A DNA stretch of 35,905 nucleotides from a virus. The DNA is taken from positions 1 to 35,905 of the IMG/VR virus record IMGVR_UViG_3300027730_000078; one strand, given 5' to 3'. The notes beneath the pieces were generated by a model. It had not been told where the DNA came from. It saw only the letters and a list, made by a program, of their open reading frames with translations, and made no database searches. Below, piece by piece: positions 6,627 through 14,110 of this stretch. The translations under genes were made by a program, and so were the position numbers. Numbering within the stretch: position 1 is the first letter of the stretch; each line of letters opens with the position of its first letter.

Positions 6627-6893
6627 ATGAGAAAGATTGTTACCCTCGTCCGGGATGGGCAAGTTAAGCAGTTCACGGAGAACGTAGCCAGACACGCCCG
6701 CAACAATGGCTGGATTGAATACACCGAGCCGCCCGCAGAACCTACCGAATCGCTTACAGACCTCAAGGCCCGCATTAACGCAATGACCAGCCTTGAGGAC
6801 ATTAACCGGGCTTTGGATGCGGAGTTAACCCGCGAGGCTCCGCGTGAAAGCGTAATCAAATTGTGCAATAAACTAATCGCAGAATGGAATTGA
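6627..6893 (+). CDS. Unknown small protein between MuF and scaffold
   Basis: 88 residues, no recognised domain. The first 35 residues (MRKIVTLVRDGQVKQFTENV and on) look like a small alpha/beta domain; a Pro/Glu linker (PPAEPTES) leads to a helical C terminus. It has its own promoter box, and its last 10 bases overlap the scaffold start, so the two are co-translated. The position suggests a head-assembly accessory role, but nothing in the sequence proves it. Confidence 0.65.
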   Translation: MRKIVTLVRDGQVKQFTENVARHARNNGWIEYTEPPAEPTESLTDLKARINAMTSLEDINRALDAELTREAPRESVIKLCNKLIAEWN

Positions 6894-7696
6894 CAAAAGA
6901 AGATATTTTAAAGGCATTTGGAATCGAAGGCGAAGTAACCAGCGTTGACCAACTGGTGCAAATCTTCAACAGCACCTACGTACCCATCGCCAAGGCTAGC
7001 GACCACCCAGAGGTTCGCAAGGCTACCGAGGGGCGCATCTTTGGGGAGCAGTACGGCAAACTAGCGAAGTTGTCTAACGGCAAGTTCACTAAAGAGCAGT
7101 TAGCCGCTAAGCCCTTTGGGGAGGCATTGGAGGACTTTGCTACCACTATTTACGGTGAGTTGGAAACCGTCAAGCTCAAGGCCAACGAGGGCAAGGCAAA
7201 GCGGGAGGCTGAACTAGAAAAGGAAGTAGAGGACTACAAAAAGAGCCTTCAGGACTATGAGCGCGACAAAAAGACGTTAGCTGACCGGCTTTCCGAAGTT
7301 GAAACGCAGGCTAGCCAAAAAGTCAAGTCCTACATTGTTGGCATGAAGCGCAAAGAAGTAGAGGCTAAACTGCCGTGGAAAGACGGCATGACAGACCTTG
7401 AGCGTGCAGGGCTAGAAACATTCTTAGCCAGCAACTACCGATTTGATGCCGATGAAAGCGGCGCAATCATTGTCAAAGACAAAGACGGCCATACTATACC
7501 TTCGCCCAAAAAGGCGGGCGATGTCATTAGCCTTGAGGATGTTTACCTTGAGGTAGGCGAAAAAAACAACCTCTTTAAAAAGAACAACACGGACGGCAAC
7601 CGGACGCGGGAGCCACAGCGCCATTCAGAACCGAACAAGTCGGGCTATACCCCCCGAAGTTTGCCGCCCGTGACTGTTGTGCAGGGGCGTTCTTAA
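6884..7696 (+). CDS. Capsid scaffolding protein
   Basis: 270 residues, very rich in Lys and Glu. A long coiled coil runs from about residue 85 to 155 (repeated ELEKEVEDYKKSLQDYERDK pattern), and a polar, basic C-terminal tail with Arg, Asn and Pro follows, the usual build of scaffolds that bind the capsid protein through their C terminus. It stands immediately upstream of the major capsid gene and overlaps the preceding gene by 10 bases. It would fill the procapsid during assembly and then leave or be degraded. No protease gene is visible next to it. Confidence 0.78.
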   Translation: MELTKEDILKAFGIEGEVTSVDQLVQIFNSTYVPIAKASDHPEVRKATEGRIFGEQYGKLAKLSNGKFTKEQLAAKPFGEALEDFATTIYGELETVKLKANEGKAKREAELEKEVEDYKKSLQDYERDKKTLADRLSEVETQASQKVKSYIVGMKRKEVEAKLPWKDGMTDLERAGLETFLASNYRFDADESGAIIVKDKDGHTIPSPKKAGDVISLEDVYLEVGEKNNLFKKNNTDGNRTREPQRHSEPNKSGYTPRSLPPVTVVQGRS

Positions 7697-7711
7697 CGGA
7701 CGCTATCCTTC

Positions 7712-7738
7712 AAAGGCCATCCTTCGGGGTGGCTTTTG
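7712..7738 (+). terminator. UUCG-loop terminator, copy 1
   Basis: GCCATCC-TTCG-GGGTGGC with outer A-T pairs and TTTT. The C(UUCG)G tetraloop is exceptionally stable. It is almost identical to copies at 8919 and 15386. Confidence 0.9.
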
Positions 7739-7762
7739 TGTTTGCACTAAATATTTATTTCC

Positions 7763-7855
7763 TATATTTGCAGCAGGGCTATCCGTGACCAACGGTTAAA
7801 TGGGCATACGTGGCGCACGTTAAAGCGCAATACCTAACCATTTAACAAAAACAAA
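7763..7855 (+). promoter_or_regulatory. Promoter and structured leader of the major capsid gene
   Basis: TATATTTG at 7763-7770 with a TTG 18 bases upstream. The leader of about 85 bases carries GCAG, CTATCCG, CCAACGGTTAAATGG, matching the leader at 205-262 element by element. CCGT...ACGG and CCA...TGG can pair in alternative ways. Confidence 0.7.
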
Positions 7856-8899
7856 ATGAGTGCATTTGACTTGTCCCTCGTCTCGTGCGGGGACATCCAA
7901 CTGGGCCTCAATCGGGCCTTTGCCGCGTCCGGGCCTTTGAATGAAGAGTTCCTGCCAGTTACCAACTTCTTGCTTTCTGAAGTAAACACCGAAAACGTCC
8001 TTCAAAGAACCATTAGTCCGGGTAACGGTAAAAACTTCGTCGCAAAAACGATTTACACCCCGCGCATTACCGAGGACGATGTTTCTACGGCCATTGCTCG
8101 CGCTTGTGCGTCCACCAAAAAAGCCGGAAATACGTATTCGATTTGCGAGGTTGACCTTGAAGTTGGTGCGGAACTGGAGGCTGAAGTAATCGAAATCGCT
8201 GACCTTGCCGCAATCTGCGAGGGAACCGCATCCTACACTCAATCCCGTCTGGCTGCCATGTTCTCCGCAATGCGCCGGAAAATTGAAACGGAGTTGACCG
8301 ACCAACTTGCGGCTGGCCCCGGCAACTTCCCAAGTGACGACAACGAGGGTGTTGCGGCTGGTGTTAAGGTTGTACAAACCTTGACCAGCACGGGCGGGAC
8401 GGACTTAAGCGCGATTGAAGAGTTGGGTTACACCAAAGATAACATGGGGCTGCCCCGCTTGTTTACCTTTGGCTCTAACCTGATCACCAAATACTTCAAA
8501 CGACTTGACGCTGGCTGCTGTGTTGACGGGTACGGTGTTGACTTGCGCGAGTTCTACGGCAATCAAGGCATTGTCCATGCGCACTCCTACCGGATTGCAT
8601 CGGCCTTTGCTAATGCTAACGACTTCCTCGCCCTGATTCCTGGTGCTGCTCACATGGTTTATGTCAACTTGTACGCTGGCGAAAATAGCCGCGATACGGG
8701 TAGCTTTAAGCGCATTGTGCTAAATGACCCGCTTACGGGCCTGCCAATCGACTTCAAGTTTACCGACACCTGTGACGGCATTGTGGTAACGCCATCGCTG
8801 GCCTTCAAAGTCTGTGTTGCTCCCCCGGACATGTTCGCCCTCAACGACCGCATGTCGGGCGTTAACGGGCTGTTCCACTTCCGAGTGACGAACCCGTAA
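7856..8899 (+). CDS. Major capsid protein
   Basis: 347 residues. Called from position directly after the scaffold, the usual size for HK97-fold capsid proteins, and expression signals fitting the most abundant virion protein: its own promoter, a long structured leader and strong terminators on both sides. The N terminus (residues 1-60) is helix-poor, followed by a region rich in acidic and small residues (AELEAEVIEIADLAAICEGT) as in the spine-helix part of such proteins. It holds many Cys for a capsid protein. I cannot match it to a named family by eye. Confidence 0.82.
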   Translation: MSAFDLSLVSCGDIQLGLNRAFAASGPLNEEFLPVTNFLLSEVNTENVLQRTISPGNGKNFVAKTIYTPRITEDDVSTAIARACASTKKAGNTYSICEVDLEVGAELEAEVIEIADLAAICEGTASYTQSRLAAMFSAMRRKIETELTDQLAAGPGNFPSDDNEGVAAGVKVVQTLTSTGGTDLSAIEELGYTKDNMGLPRLFTFGSNLITKYFKRLDAGCCVDGYGVDLREFYGNQGIVHAHSYRIASAFANANDFLALIPGAAHMVYVNLYAGENSRDTGSFKRIVLNDPLTGLPIDFKFTDTCDGIVVTPSLAFKVCVAPPDMFALNDRMSGVNGLFHFRVTNP

Positions 8900-8918
8900 G
8901 CTACTGCCTTAGACGCAA

Positions 8919-8950
8919 GAGCCATCCTTCGGGGTGGCTTTTGTGTTTTT
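8919..8950 (+). terminator. UUCG-loop terminator, copy 2
   Basis: GCCATCC-TTCG-GGGTGGC, TTTTGTGTTTTT, 20 bases after the capsid stop. The T tract reaches the stop codon of the convergent membrane-protein gene. Confidence 0.9.
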
Positions 8951-9194
8951 ATCGCCGCCTCATAAGTTGTTCTTCTATGTGGTCTTTAACTATTGATTTT
9001 ACTAGTTCGTAAATCAAAAAGCAGAGCAGGGTTCCAATAATTCCCGTTAGCCCAATTTTCCAAGCCAAGGCCCACCCAAGCCAAAGCCAAACAAAGGGGC
9101 TTCCAATAAAAACCATAACAAAAATGCCCTGAGCAATGCCAATTGGTTTCAAAAATGGCTTACCAGCCTTGAGGATTATTTTTTCGTTTATCAT
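8949..9194 (-). CDS. Small membrane protein (81 aa), minus-strand cargo gene
   Basis: Starts MINEKIILKAGKPFLKPIGI. Two hydrophobic spans are plain: about residues 19-40 (IAQGIFVMVFIGSPFVWLWL) and 45-65, followed by a charged tail ending EEQLMRRR. I chose the ATG at 9194 because the 18 upstream codons overlap its promoter region. The gene is convergent to the capsid gene, AT-richer than it, and has its own promoter, the pattern of a moron. Envelope-level exclusion of other phages is one possible role but is only inference. Confidence 0.7.
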   Translation of the reverse strand: MINEKIILKAGKPFLKPIGIAQGIFVMVFIGSPFVWLWLGWALAWKIGLTGIIGTLLCFLIYELVKSIVKDHIEEQLMRRR

Positions 9195-9211
9195 TGTTTT
9201 GGTTTGGACCC

Positions 9212-9219
9212 CAAACATA
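9212..9219 (-). promoter_or_regulatory. Promoter -7 box for the membrane protein gene
   Basis: On the minus strand TATGTTTG, 17 bases before the ATG at 9194. Confidence 0.45.
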
Positions 9220-9256
9220 CTCATTCCACACCACAAACACATGAACAAAACTTCTT

Positions 9257-9264
9257 TATCTTTA
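9257..9264 (+). promoter_or_regulatory. Leaderless-type promoter
   Basis: TATCTTTA, 4 bases before the ATG at 9269, preceded by AACAAAACTTCTT, which recurs before the box at 10772. Confidence 0.65.
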
Positions 9265-9268
9265 CGTT

Positions 9269-10279
9269 ATGAGTTGCTTAGACGACCTGAACTTAGTTGG
9301 CCTGCGCAATGACTGCGGGGAAGACGTCCTAACCGCATCCAGCGGGTACTACGTCAACGACCTGAGCATCCCCGGCCTTCTCGAACTTATGGCTGCCGCC
9401 AAAGATAAATCCACAGCAACCGCGCAAGAGGAAGTCATTAAGCAAATCACGAATGCAAAGCGGCTCACCCTAGACCTGTTTCGCGGCCACATCGGGGAAC
9501 GCTATTCAGCCGGTACGCTGCTCGAGAACGAAACAATCGGCGTTTACGATCCTCCCCGGCAAATGCAGTCCGCGCAAGCCTTTAACGTAGGGGTTGAACT
9601 GAAGGTACAACGCAACAGGTACGCCCAAATCCAGGTACACCGCATCGGCATTGTAACGCAGTCCAGTGTAACCGTACCCGTCAAGGCATGGGACATTTAC
9701 AGCGGTGAGGAACTATACAGCGAAGACATTGCCACAACCGCAGGGGTTCCCACCTTCGCTAACGTAGAATGGTTGTTTGCTGGCCGTGGTGAAATCCGCG
9801 ACATTTTCATAGGCTATGACGCAACAAGTGTCGGTACATACCGGACACTTTTCGGCGGGGTGGGCTGCAATAGTTGCAACGGCGGGTCCATGAACTTGCG
9901 CCATCTGCAAGCCTACACGCGCAAAAAAGCAACCGGGGCTAATCCGCAGGGCGCGTTAACCTCGCAAGACGGAACCTCTGGCCTCATGCTGGATGTATCG
10001 CTGGTGTGCAACATGGACAACTACATTTGCAGCTACGGCCCCATGCTGGCCCCAGTGGTCTATTACAGAGCGGGCCAACTCATATGCGATTACTTTACGT
10101 ATTCACAGCGTCTAAGCCCGAAGGTAGCCGCTTACAAAGAGCAATGGGAAGCGTTATCCGGCAAGTACATGGACGCTTGGCGCGAGCAGTATGAGATACT
10201 CCTGTCAAACGTCAGCATCCCTAAAGGCGATTGCTTTAAGTGCCAGAGCAAGACGCAGATAATCTCAAGGCTTCCGTAG
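9269..10279 (+). CDS. Putative virion protein (neck or head-associated)
   Basis: 336 residues, no membrane segments. It is Cys-rich at both ends and in the middle (GGVGCNSCNGGS near residue 200; GDCFKCQSK near the C terminus), which may bind metal. The central part is beta-rich. It follows the capsid gene under its own promoter and precedes neck and tail-completion genes, so a structural role is likely. I do not recognise the family. Its last 15 bases overlap the 3' end of the convergent SpoU methyltransferase gene, so the two transcripts would pair at their ends. Confidence 0.65.
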   Translation: MSCLDDLNLVGLRNDCGEDVLTASSGYYVNDLSIPGLLELMAAAKDKSTATAQEEVIKQITNAKRLTLDLFRGHIGERYSAGTLLENETIGVYDPPRQMQSAQAFNVGVELKVQRNRYAQIQVHRIGIVTQSSVTVPVKAWDIYSGEELYSEDIATTAGVPTFANVEWLFAGRGEIRDIFIGYDATSVGTYRTLFGGVGCNSCNGGSMNLRHLQAYTRKKATGANPQGALTSQDGTSGLMLDVSLVCNMDNYICSYGPMLAPVVYYRAGQLICDYFTYSQRLSPKVAAYKEQWEALSGKYMDAWREQYEILLSNVSIPKGDCFKCQSKTQIISRLP

Positions 10280-10717
10280 TTTGGCTACCCTGTCATACAT
10301 TACGATACTCCCGGCTACCGCGACATTCATGCAGTAATCGCCCGGCAACTGCACTAGCTTATGGCATCGCGTCATGGCCTCTTTGGTAAGCCCATTATCC
10401 TCTGCCCCAAGTAAGTAAATACATCTTTCGGGGTGCTTAAAATCCGAAACGGGTATGCTTCGCTCATCAAGTTCAACCCCTATCAACTGGCAATCGTAAG
10501 GAATTGATGGGTAAAAATCCTCAAAAGATTCATAGTGATAAAGCGGGATATGCTTCCAGCTTTCCATTGTGTCGCTAGACTGACGCTTGTAACGCCTGCC
10601 TATTGTAAAGATGAATGACGCGCCCATAATAGACGCGCTACGCCACAACGTCCCTACGTTTAACTCGGTCTTTGTGTTCTGTATTCCAATGCCGAAAAAG
10701 CCACGCTGTTTGTTCAT
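10265..10717 (-). CDS. SpoU/TrmH-family RNA 2'-O-methyltransferase
   Basis: 150 residues, a minimal SPOUT (knotted) methyltransferase. All three family motifs are present: NVGTLWRSA at 20-28 with the conserved Asn and Arg, LLGAEDNGL at 102-110, and LPGDYCMNVAVAGSIVMYDR at 124-143, which forms the SAM-binding knot. Family members methylate the 2'-OH of tRNA or rRNA nucleotides. The usual SxN in motif 3 is CMN here, with Cys in place of Ser. The gene is an antisense single-gene unit inside the structural module with its own promoter 4 bases before the ATG. RNA modification by a phage could restore host RNAs damaged or unmodified during infection. Confidence 0.88.
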   Translation of the reverse strand: MNKQRGFFGIGIQNTKTELNVGTLWRSASIMGASFIFTIGRRYKRQSSDTMESWKHIPLYHYESFEDFYPSIPYDCQLIGVELDERSIPVSDFKHPERCIYLLGAEDNGLTKEAMTRCHKLVQLPGDYCMNVAVAGSIVMYDRVAKLRKP

Positions 10718-10721
10718 GCGT

Positions 10722-10729
10722 CAAACCTA
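10722..10729 (-). promoter_or_regulatory. Leaderless-type promoter of the SpoU gene
   Basis: On the minus strand TAGGTTTG followed by ACGC and the ATG at 10717. Confidence 0.6.
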
Positions 10730-10771
10730 AAAAATAAAAGCCGCATATCGAACACATTAACAAAACTTCTT

Positions 10772-10779
10772 TACCTTTA
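10772..10779 (+). promoter_or_regulatory. Leaderless-type promoter
   Basis: TACCTTTA, 4 bases before the ATG at 10784, preceded by AACAAAACTTCTT as at 9244-9256. Confidence 0.65.
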
Positions 10780-10783
10780 TGCA

Positions 10784-11392
10784 ATGGCTGCCCCAATTTC
10801 CACCCAGCAATACTTGGCGAAAATTCGCAAGGACATTGAGCAGTTGCGCGAGTTCGACAAGGAACTAAACCGCGAAATCTTTAACATCCACAGCCGCCAC
10901 ATGCAGGGCATCTTTGGCGATGGGCTGGAAGACACAAGTTACAGCACAGAGCCAACACTTGCGGGGTCTAATGTGTTCGGGAAAACCAACAAGTTCGGAA
11001 CGCGAAACTATACGTTTGCCACGGAAAAGGGTTCAAAAAAGTTCTTCGGCTCAAAGAAAAAAATCAAAGAGGCCGAATGGGCAACCGTATCCACGCCAAA
11101 AGGTGCGCGTTCACTGATTGTAATTGCCGGTGGCTACAAGGCTATACGCGAGGCTGACGGGCAAAGAACGGACAAGGTGAACCTTGACCATACCGGGGTG
11201 CTTAAAAAAGACATGCGAAGCGGCATCGAAAAGACTTCAACCGGATGGGTGTCCGGGGTTCGTAAAGAGGAAAACGTAGGCAAGCTAGAGGGCCAGATAG
11301 CCCGCTACGGCCAAAAGTTAGCCGTACCCAAAAAGTTACTGGACGAGTTTAACGCGAAGTTCGGGCGGATTATGTTGGAAATTCTCAAATAA
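10784..11392 (+). CDS. Head-tail joining / virion morphogenesis protein (Mu gpG-like layout)
   Basis: 202 residues. A helical N terminus (KIRKDIEQLREFDKELNREI) is followed by a polar centre, the element GGYKAIREADGQRTDKVNLD, then HTGVLKKDM, and a final region with RYGQKLAVPKK ahead of a C-terminal helix. That succession (GxYxxxR..., LxxTGxL..., G....PxRxFL-like) is the pattern of tail-completion or virion morphogenesis proteins of the gpG/HK97 gp10 type, which set tail diameter at the neck. The position between neck and tail-completion candidates agrees. Confidence 0.6.
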   Translation: MAAPISTQQYLAKIRKDIEQLREFDKELNREIFNIHSRHMQGIFGDGLEDTSYSTEPTLAGSNVFGKTNKFGTRNYTFATEKGSKKFFGSKKKIKEAEWATVSTPKGARSLIVIAGGYKAIREADGQRTDKVNLDHTGVLKKDMRSGIEKTSTGWVSGVRKEENVGKLEGQIARYGQKLAVPKKLLDEFNAKFGRIMLEILK

Positions 11393-11401
11393 CAATTTGT
11401 G

Positions 11402-11409
11402 TATCTTTA
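11402..11409 (+). promoter_or_regulatory. Leaderless-type promoter
   Basis: TATCTTTA, 4 bases before the GTG start at 11414; it supports that GTG over later start codons. Confidence 0.6.
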
Positions 11410-11413
11410 GCCC

Positions 11414-12580
11414 GTGGTTAAAACACTTGTTGACTACCTAAATGTTTACCTCGGAACGCTCGGACTGCGAACCGAGGGCATCGCGGTAGTGCGTGAACTT
11501 GACGGCAATCGCTGGCCCGCTTTGACGGGTTCCGGCGAAGACATGGCCGTTAACATAGATGCTCCGGTAATATACCACCGGATTCTATCCGGGCCAACAA
11601 AAGGCACTGACGAGGACGGCTCCCCCCGACACGATGACCCCATAGCAACTTTAACATGGTCAATGCGGGCGGTGGCCGTTTTCGACAATATTTACTGTCA
11701 GGACACCGAAGAAAAGGTAATACAGAACATCTTAGCCACGCTTAAACTGGCCTCCACGGATGCCATTGCCGAAAGCCTGTTAATCTCTCAAGTTTCCTAT
11801 CAAGGAAACAACAGCGACCGGGGTTTGTCGGCATGGGAAGCGGAGTTCGGCATAGCCTATGATTATTCAAAGTTCATTGTCTATGTAGACTATGACATCG
11901 AGGCCGAAGCGTTTGAATCATGCTTTACCGTGCGGGGATGCCAAGATGACATTGACGTCATTGAGGTAATTATAGGCGAGTATTGCACGGGAGAAACGCC
12001 TGAGGATGTAACAATCACAGTCAACGGTTCGGCCTATTCAACCGTGGCCGCTGGCGGTTCGGATAACATACCAGTAGTGGACGGCGATGGGGCGACCGTT
12101 GGCGCGGTAACTCCCGGCGGTAACGTGGTCATAGCGGATTCAGCGATTACGGTCAATGCGACCCCTTACGCTGACCTTCCGGCTACCGATGCCTTGACCA
12201 TCCCCGTTGTCAACTCCGCAGCAACCCAAATCGGAACCGTCAACGCAGGTACGAATGTGGTCATAGGGAACATGACGCTGGACTATCCAGACGGCACAAC
12301 AGCCCCGCTGGTCATCGTTCCTGGTTCGACCGTGACCATTGCCCCGGTCTGGCAGATTGACCTAACAGGCACGGTATCCTCCCCCGTTACGTTTTCTTCG
12401 CCCGCTTGGGATTCGTCCTTCGTTTGCGCTACCCAAACCCTAACAGGCGGCACAATTTCAGGCATCACAATTAACGGAGGTGCCTCAATCGGTACCTTTG
12501 TCGGGGCAACGATTCCAGCATCAGCGACCATTGTGGTTACTTTTGCATCTTCGCTGACCCGCATACTTTTGACCTTTTAA
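11414..12580 (+). CDS. Tail-completion-like protein with C-terminal repeat domain
   Basis: 388 residues from a GTG start fixed by the promoter box 4 bases upstream. Residues 1-150 look like a tail terminator or completion domain (variable-length tail proteins open with a helix such as VKTLVDYLNVYLGTLGL). From about 195 to 290 two tandem ~43-residue beta repeats follow, each starting ITVN and containing IPVV and NVVI. A Thr/Ser/Gly-rich beta region closes the protein. The repeats suggest a surface-exposed appendage. It overlaps the next gene by one base (TAATG). Confidence 0.55.
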   Translation: MVKTLVDYLNVYLGTLGLRTEGIAVVRELDGNRWPALTGSGEDMAVNIDAPVIYHRILSGPTKGTDEDGSPRHDDPIATLTWSMRAVAVFDNIYCQDTEEKVIQNILATLKLASTDAIAESLLISQVSYQGNNSDRGLSAWEAEFGIAYDYSKFIVYVDYDIEAEAFESCFTVRGCQDDIDVIEVIIGEYCTGETPEDVTITVNGSAYSTVAAGGSDNIPVVDGDGATVGAVTPGGNVVIADSAITVNATPYADLPATDALTIPVVNSAATQIGTVNAGTNVVIGNMTLDYPDGTTAPLVIVPGSTVTIAPVWQIDLTGTVSSPVTFSSPAWDSSFVCATQTLTGGTISGITINGGASIGTFVGATIPASATIVVTFASSLTRILLTF

Positions 12581-13389
12581 TGGCATCCCGGAACTACTAT
12601 ACAACCGTCTTTCAGGGGTCAACCTTCACCCCGGCTAACCTTCCGGGTATCATTCATTGGTATCGGTCAACGGTCGGGGTAACGATTAATGGCGGCACGG
12701 GTAGGGCAACGCGGGTTAATGACCAGATAGGTACAATAGATTGGCTGGATAATGCTACGGGCTTTACTGTTAACGCAACAGACCCTGCTGTTCCAAATGG
12801 CACACAGACACTTACAAGCCCCTCAAGTGGCCCTGTAAGTGTTGACCGAGCATTGGGAGATGCTGCTGCCGGATGGGTTACAACACACCCCTTTACGGTG
12901 CTGTTGATTGCAAAACTTAGCTATACATCCGGCGCACCTTCGCAGTTTACCGAGCGCGTAGGCGGGGCATTTGGTTCTGCCGTTACCCTGTTCCGACAAA
13001 GCAACGTGCCACTAAACGGCGCAAACACAAACGAATGGAGGGCCGCAACATCTGGCAACCTGTTGTTAAATGGCGCGGGAGTAAACAGCATTAACTTTAA
13101 CTCGACAACCGGGGCTAACCTGACTGTGGGGCAAACAACTCCTTACCAGATTGTCGCATTCCGAACCACAACAGGGGCAAACGGATTGCAGTTTGCAAGG
13201 AATGGTACAGTGCTGGTTCAATCAACCCCGACAACGCCACGCGTTTACACCGGATCACAATTACGCTTTAGCAATTCAACCGCAGCCATTACCTTTCTTG
13301 ACTTAATTGTCATGAATGCTACGATGTCTGCGGGCGATTATACTAATCTCAAAACCTGGCTAAACTCCGAATACGGATTCTCATTCTAA
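12580..13389 (+). CDS. Jelly-roll-like surface protein, possible receptor-binding or decoration protein
   Basis: 269 residues, rich in Thr, Asn, Ser and Gly, with short alternating hydrophobic stretches typical of beta-sandwich (concanavalin/LamG-like) domains. The opening FTPANLPGIIHWYRSTVGVT with a following WLDN..., and the ending NLKTWLNSEYGF, resemble LamG-like phage and secreted proteins that bind glycans. It is translationally coupled to the gene before it (TAATG) and stands just upstream of an exported protein and a glycosidase-like protein, so host-surface recognition is plausible. Confidence 0.5.
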   Translation: MASRNYYTTVFQGSTFTPANLPGIIHWYRSTVGVTINGGTGRATRVNDQIGTIDWLDNATGFTVNATDPAVPNGTQTLTSPSSGPVSVDRALGDAAAGWVTTHPFTVLLIAKLSYTSGAPSQFTERVGGAFGSAVTLFRQSNVPLNGANTNEWRAATSGNLLLNGAGVNSINFNSTTGANLTVGQTTPYQIVAFRTTTGANGLQFARNGTVLVQSTPTTPRVYTGSQLRFSNSTAAITFLDLIVMNATMSAGDYTNLKTWLNSEYGFSF

Positions 13390-13390
13390 C

Positions 13391-14110
13391 ATGAAAAACA
13401 CATTACTGCTTTTCCTTTTTCTCCCTCTCTTTGCCTTCGGGCAACCCGTTATCATGGACGACGACGGTACGCCACGGACGGGGTTTGCCATCCCGACCTT
13501 GACCCCGCAGATTGGTTGTCCGTTTGATACGGGCTTTGTGTTCTGGTGGGCAATGGCGCAGCCCGGCGGTGGTGGCGATGCGGCTTACTTTCATTCAATG
13601 GCACCTTTTACCGATGGCGTGTATCACTTGGGCGTAGACGATTCGCACAAGCTGGCCCCGGCAACGGGCTGGTGCTTCATCTGTGTAGAAGGAACCGATT
13701 ACAACGCGGTTGCTTCCGCTTGGGGCGTAGCCGATTCAGCGGGAGGCATTACCCCGGCTCCCGATTGCACTATGGTTCCTGATTGGTCCTACGTTCCCGG
13801 TACGCCGTGGAATCGCTTTAACTACGATGAGCCTTACGCGACTGCCTTGGGTGAGCGTTGGACTATTTGGCGGTCTAACAACGCGGATTTTTCGGCACCC
13901 TACGAATACAAAACCCCCCGGTTTACCTACTTCCCGCTTTACGGCCCTTATGATTACGTTAAAGTGCTGTTCACCTTTGAGAACGGAACGCAATGCTTTG
14001 AAGTGCTGGACCTGTCGGGATTGCGAGTTGGCCCCGTGGGCTTTGACGGGCAGCCCAAAGAACGGGTGGGATTTTACATCGAGGATCGCAAATTGAAAAT
14101 CGGACAATGA
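13391..14110 (+). CDS. Exported protein with a cleavable signal peptide
   Basis: 239 residues. The start, MKNTLLLFLFLPLFAFGQPV, is a clear Sec signal peptide with a likely cut after FAFG. The mature part is rich in aromatic residues, Pro and Gly, with paired Cys (GWCFICVEG), and holds no catalytic motif I recognise. It starts one base after the stop of the preceding gene, and its stop overlaps the next start (ATGA). A phage protein exported to the periplasm or cell surface inside a structural operon is unusual and could act on the host envelope. Confidence 0.7.
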   Translation: MKNTLLLFLFLPLFAFGQPVIMDDDGTPRTGFAIPTLTPQIGCPFDTGFVFWWAMAQPGGGGDAAYFHSMAPFTDGVYHLGVDDSHKLAPATGWCFICVEGTDYNAVASAWGVADSAGGITPAPDCTMVPDWSYVPGTPWNRFNYDEPYATALGERWTIWRSNNADFSAPYEYKTPRFTYFPLYGPYDYVKVLFTFENGTQCFEVLDLSGLRVGPVGFDGQPKERVGFYIEDRKLKIGQ

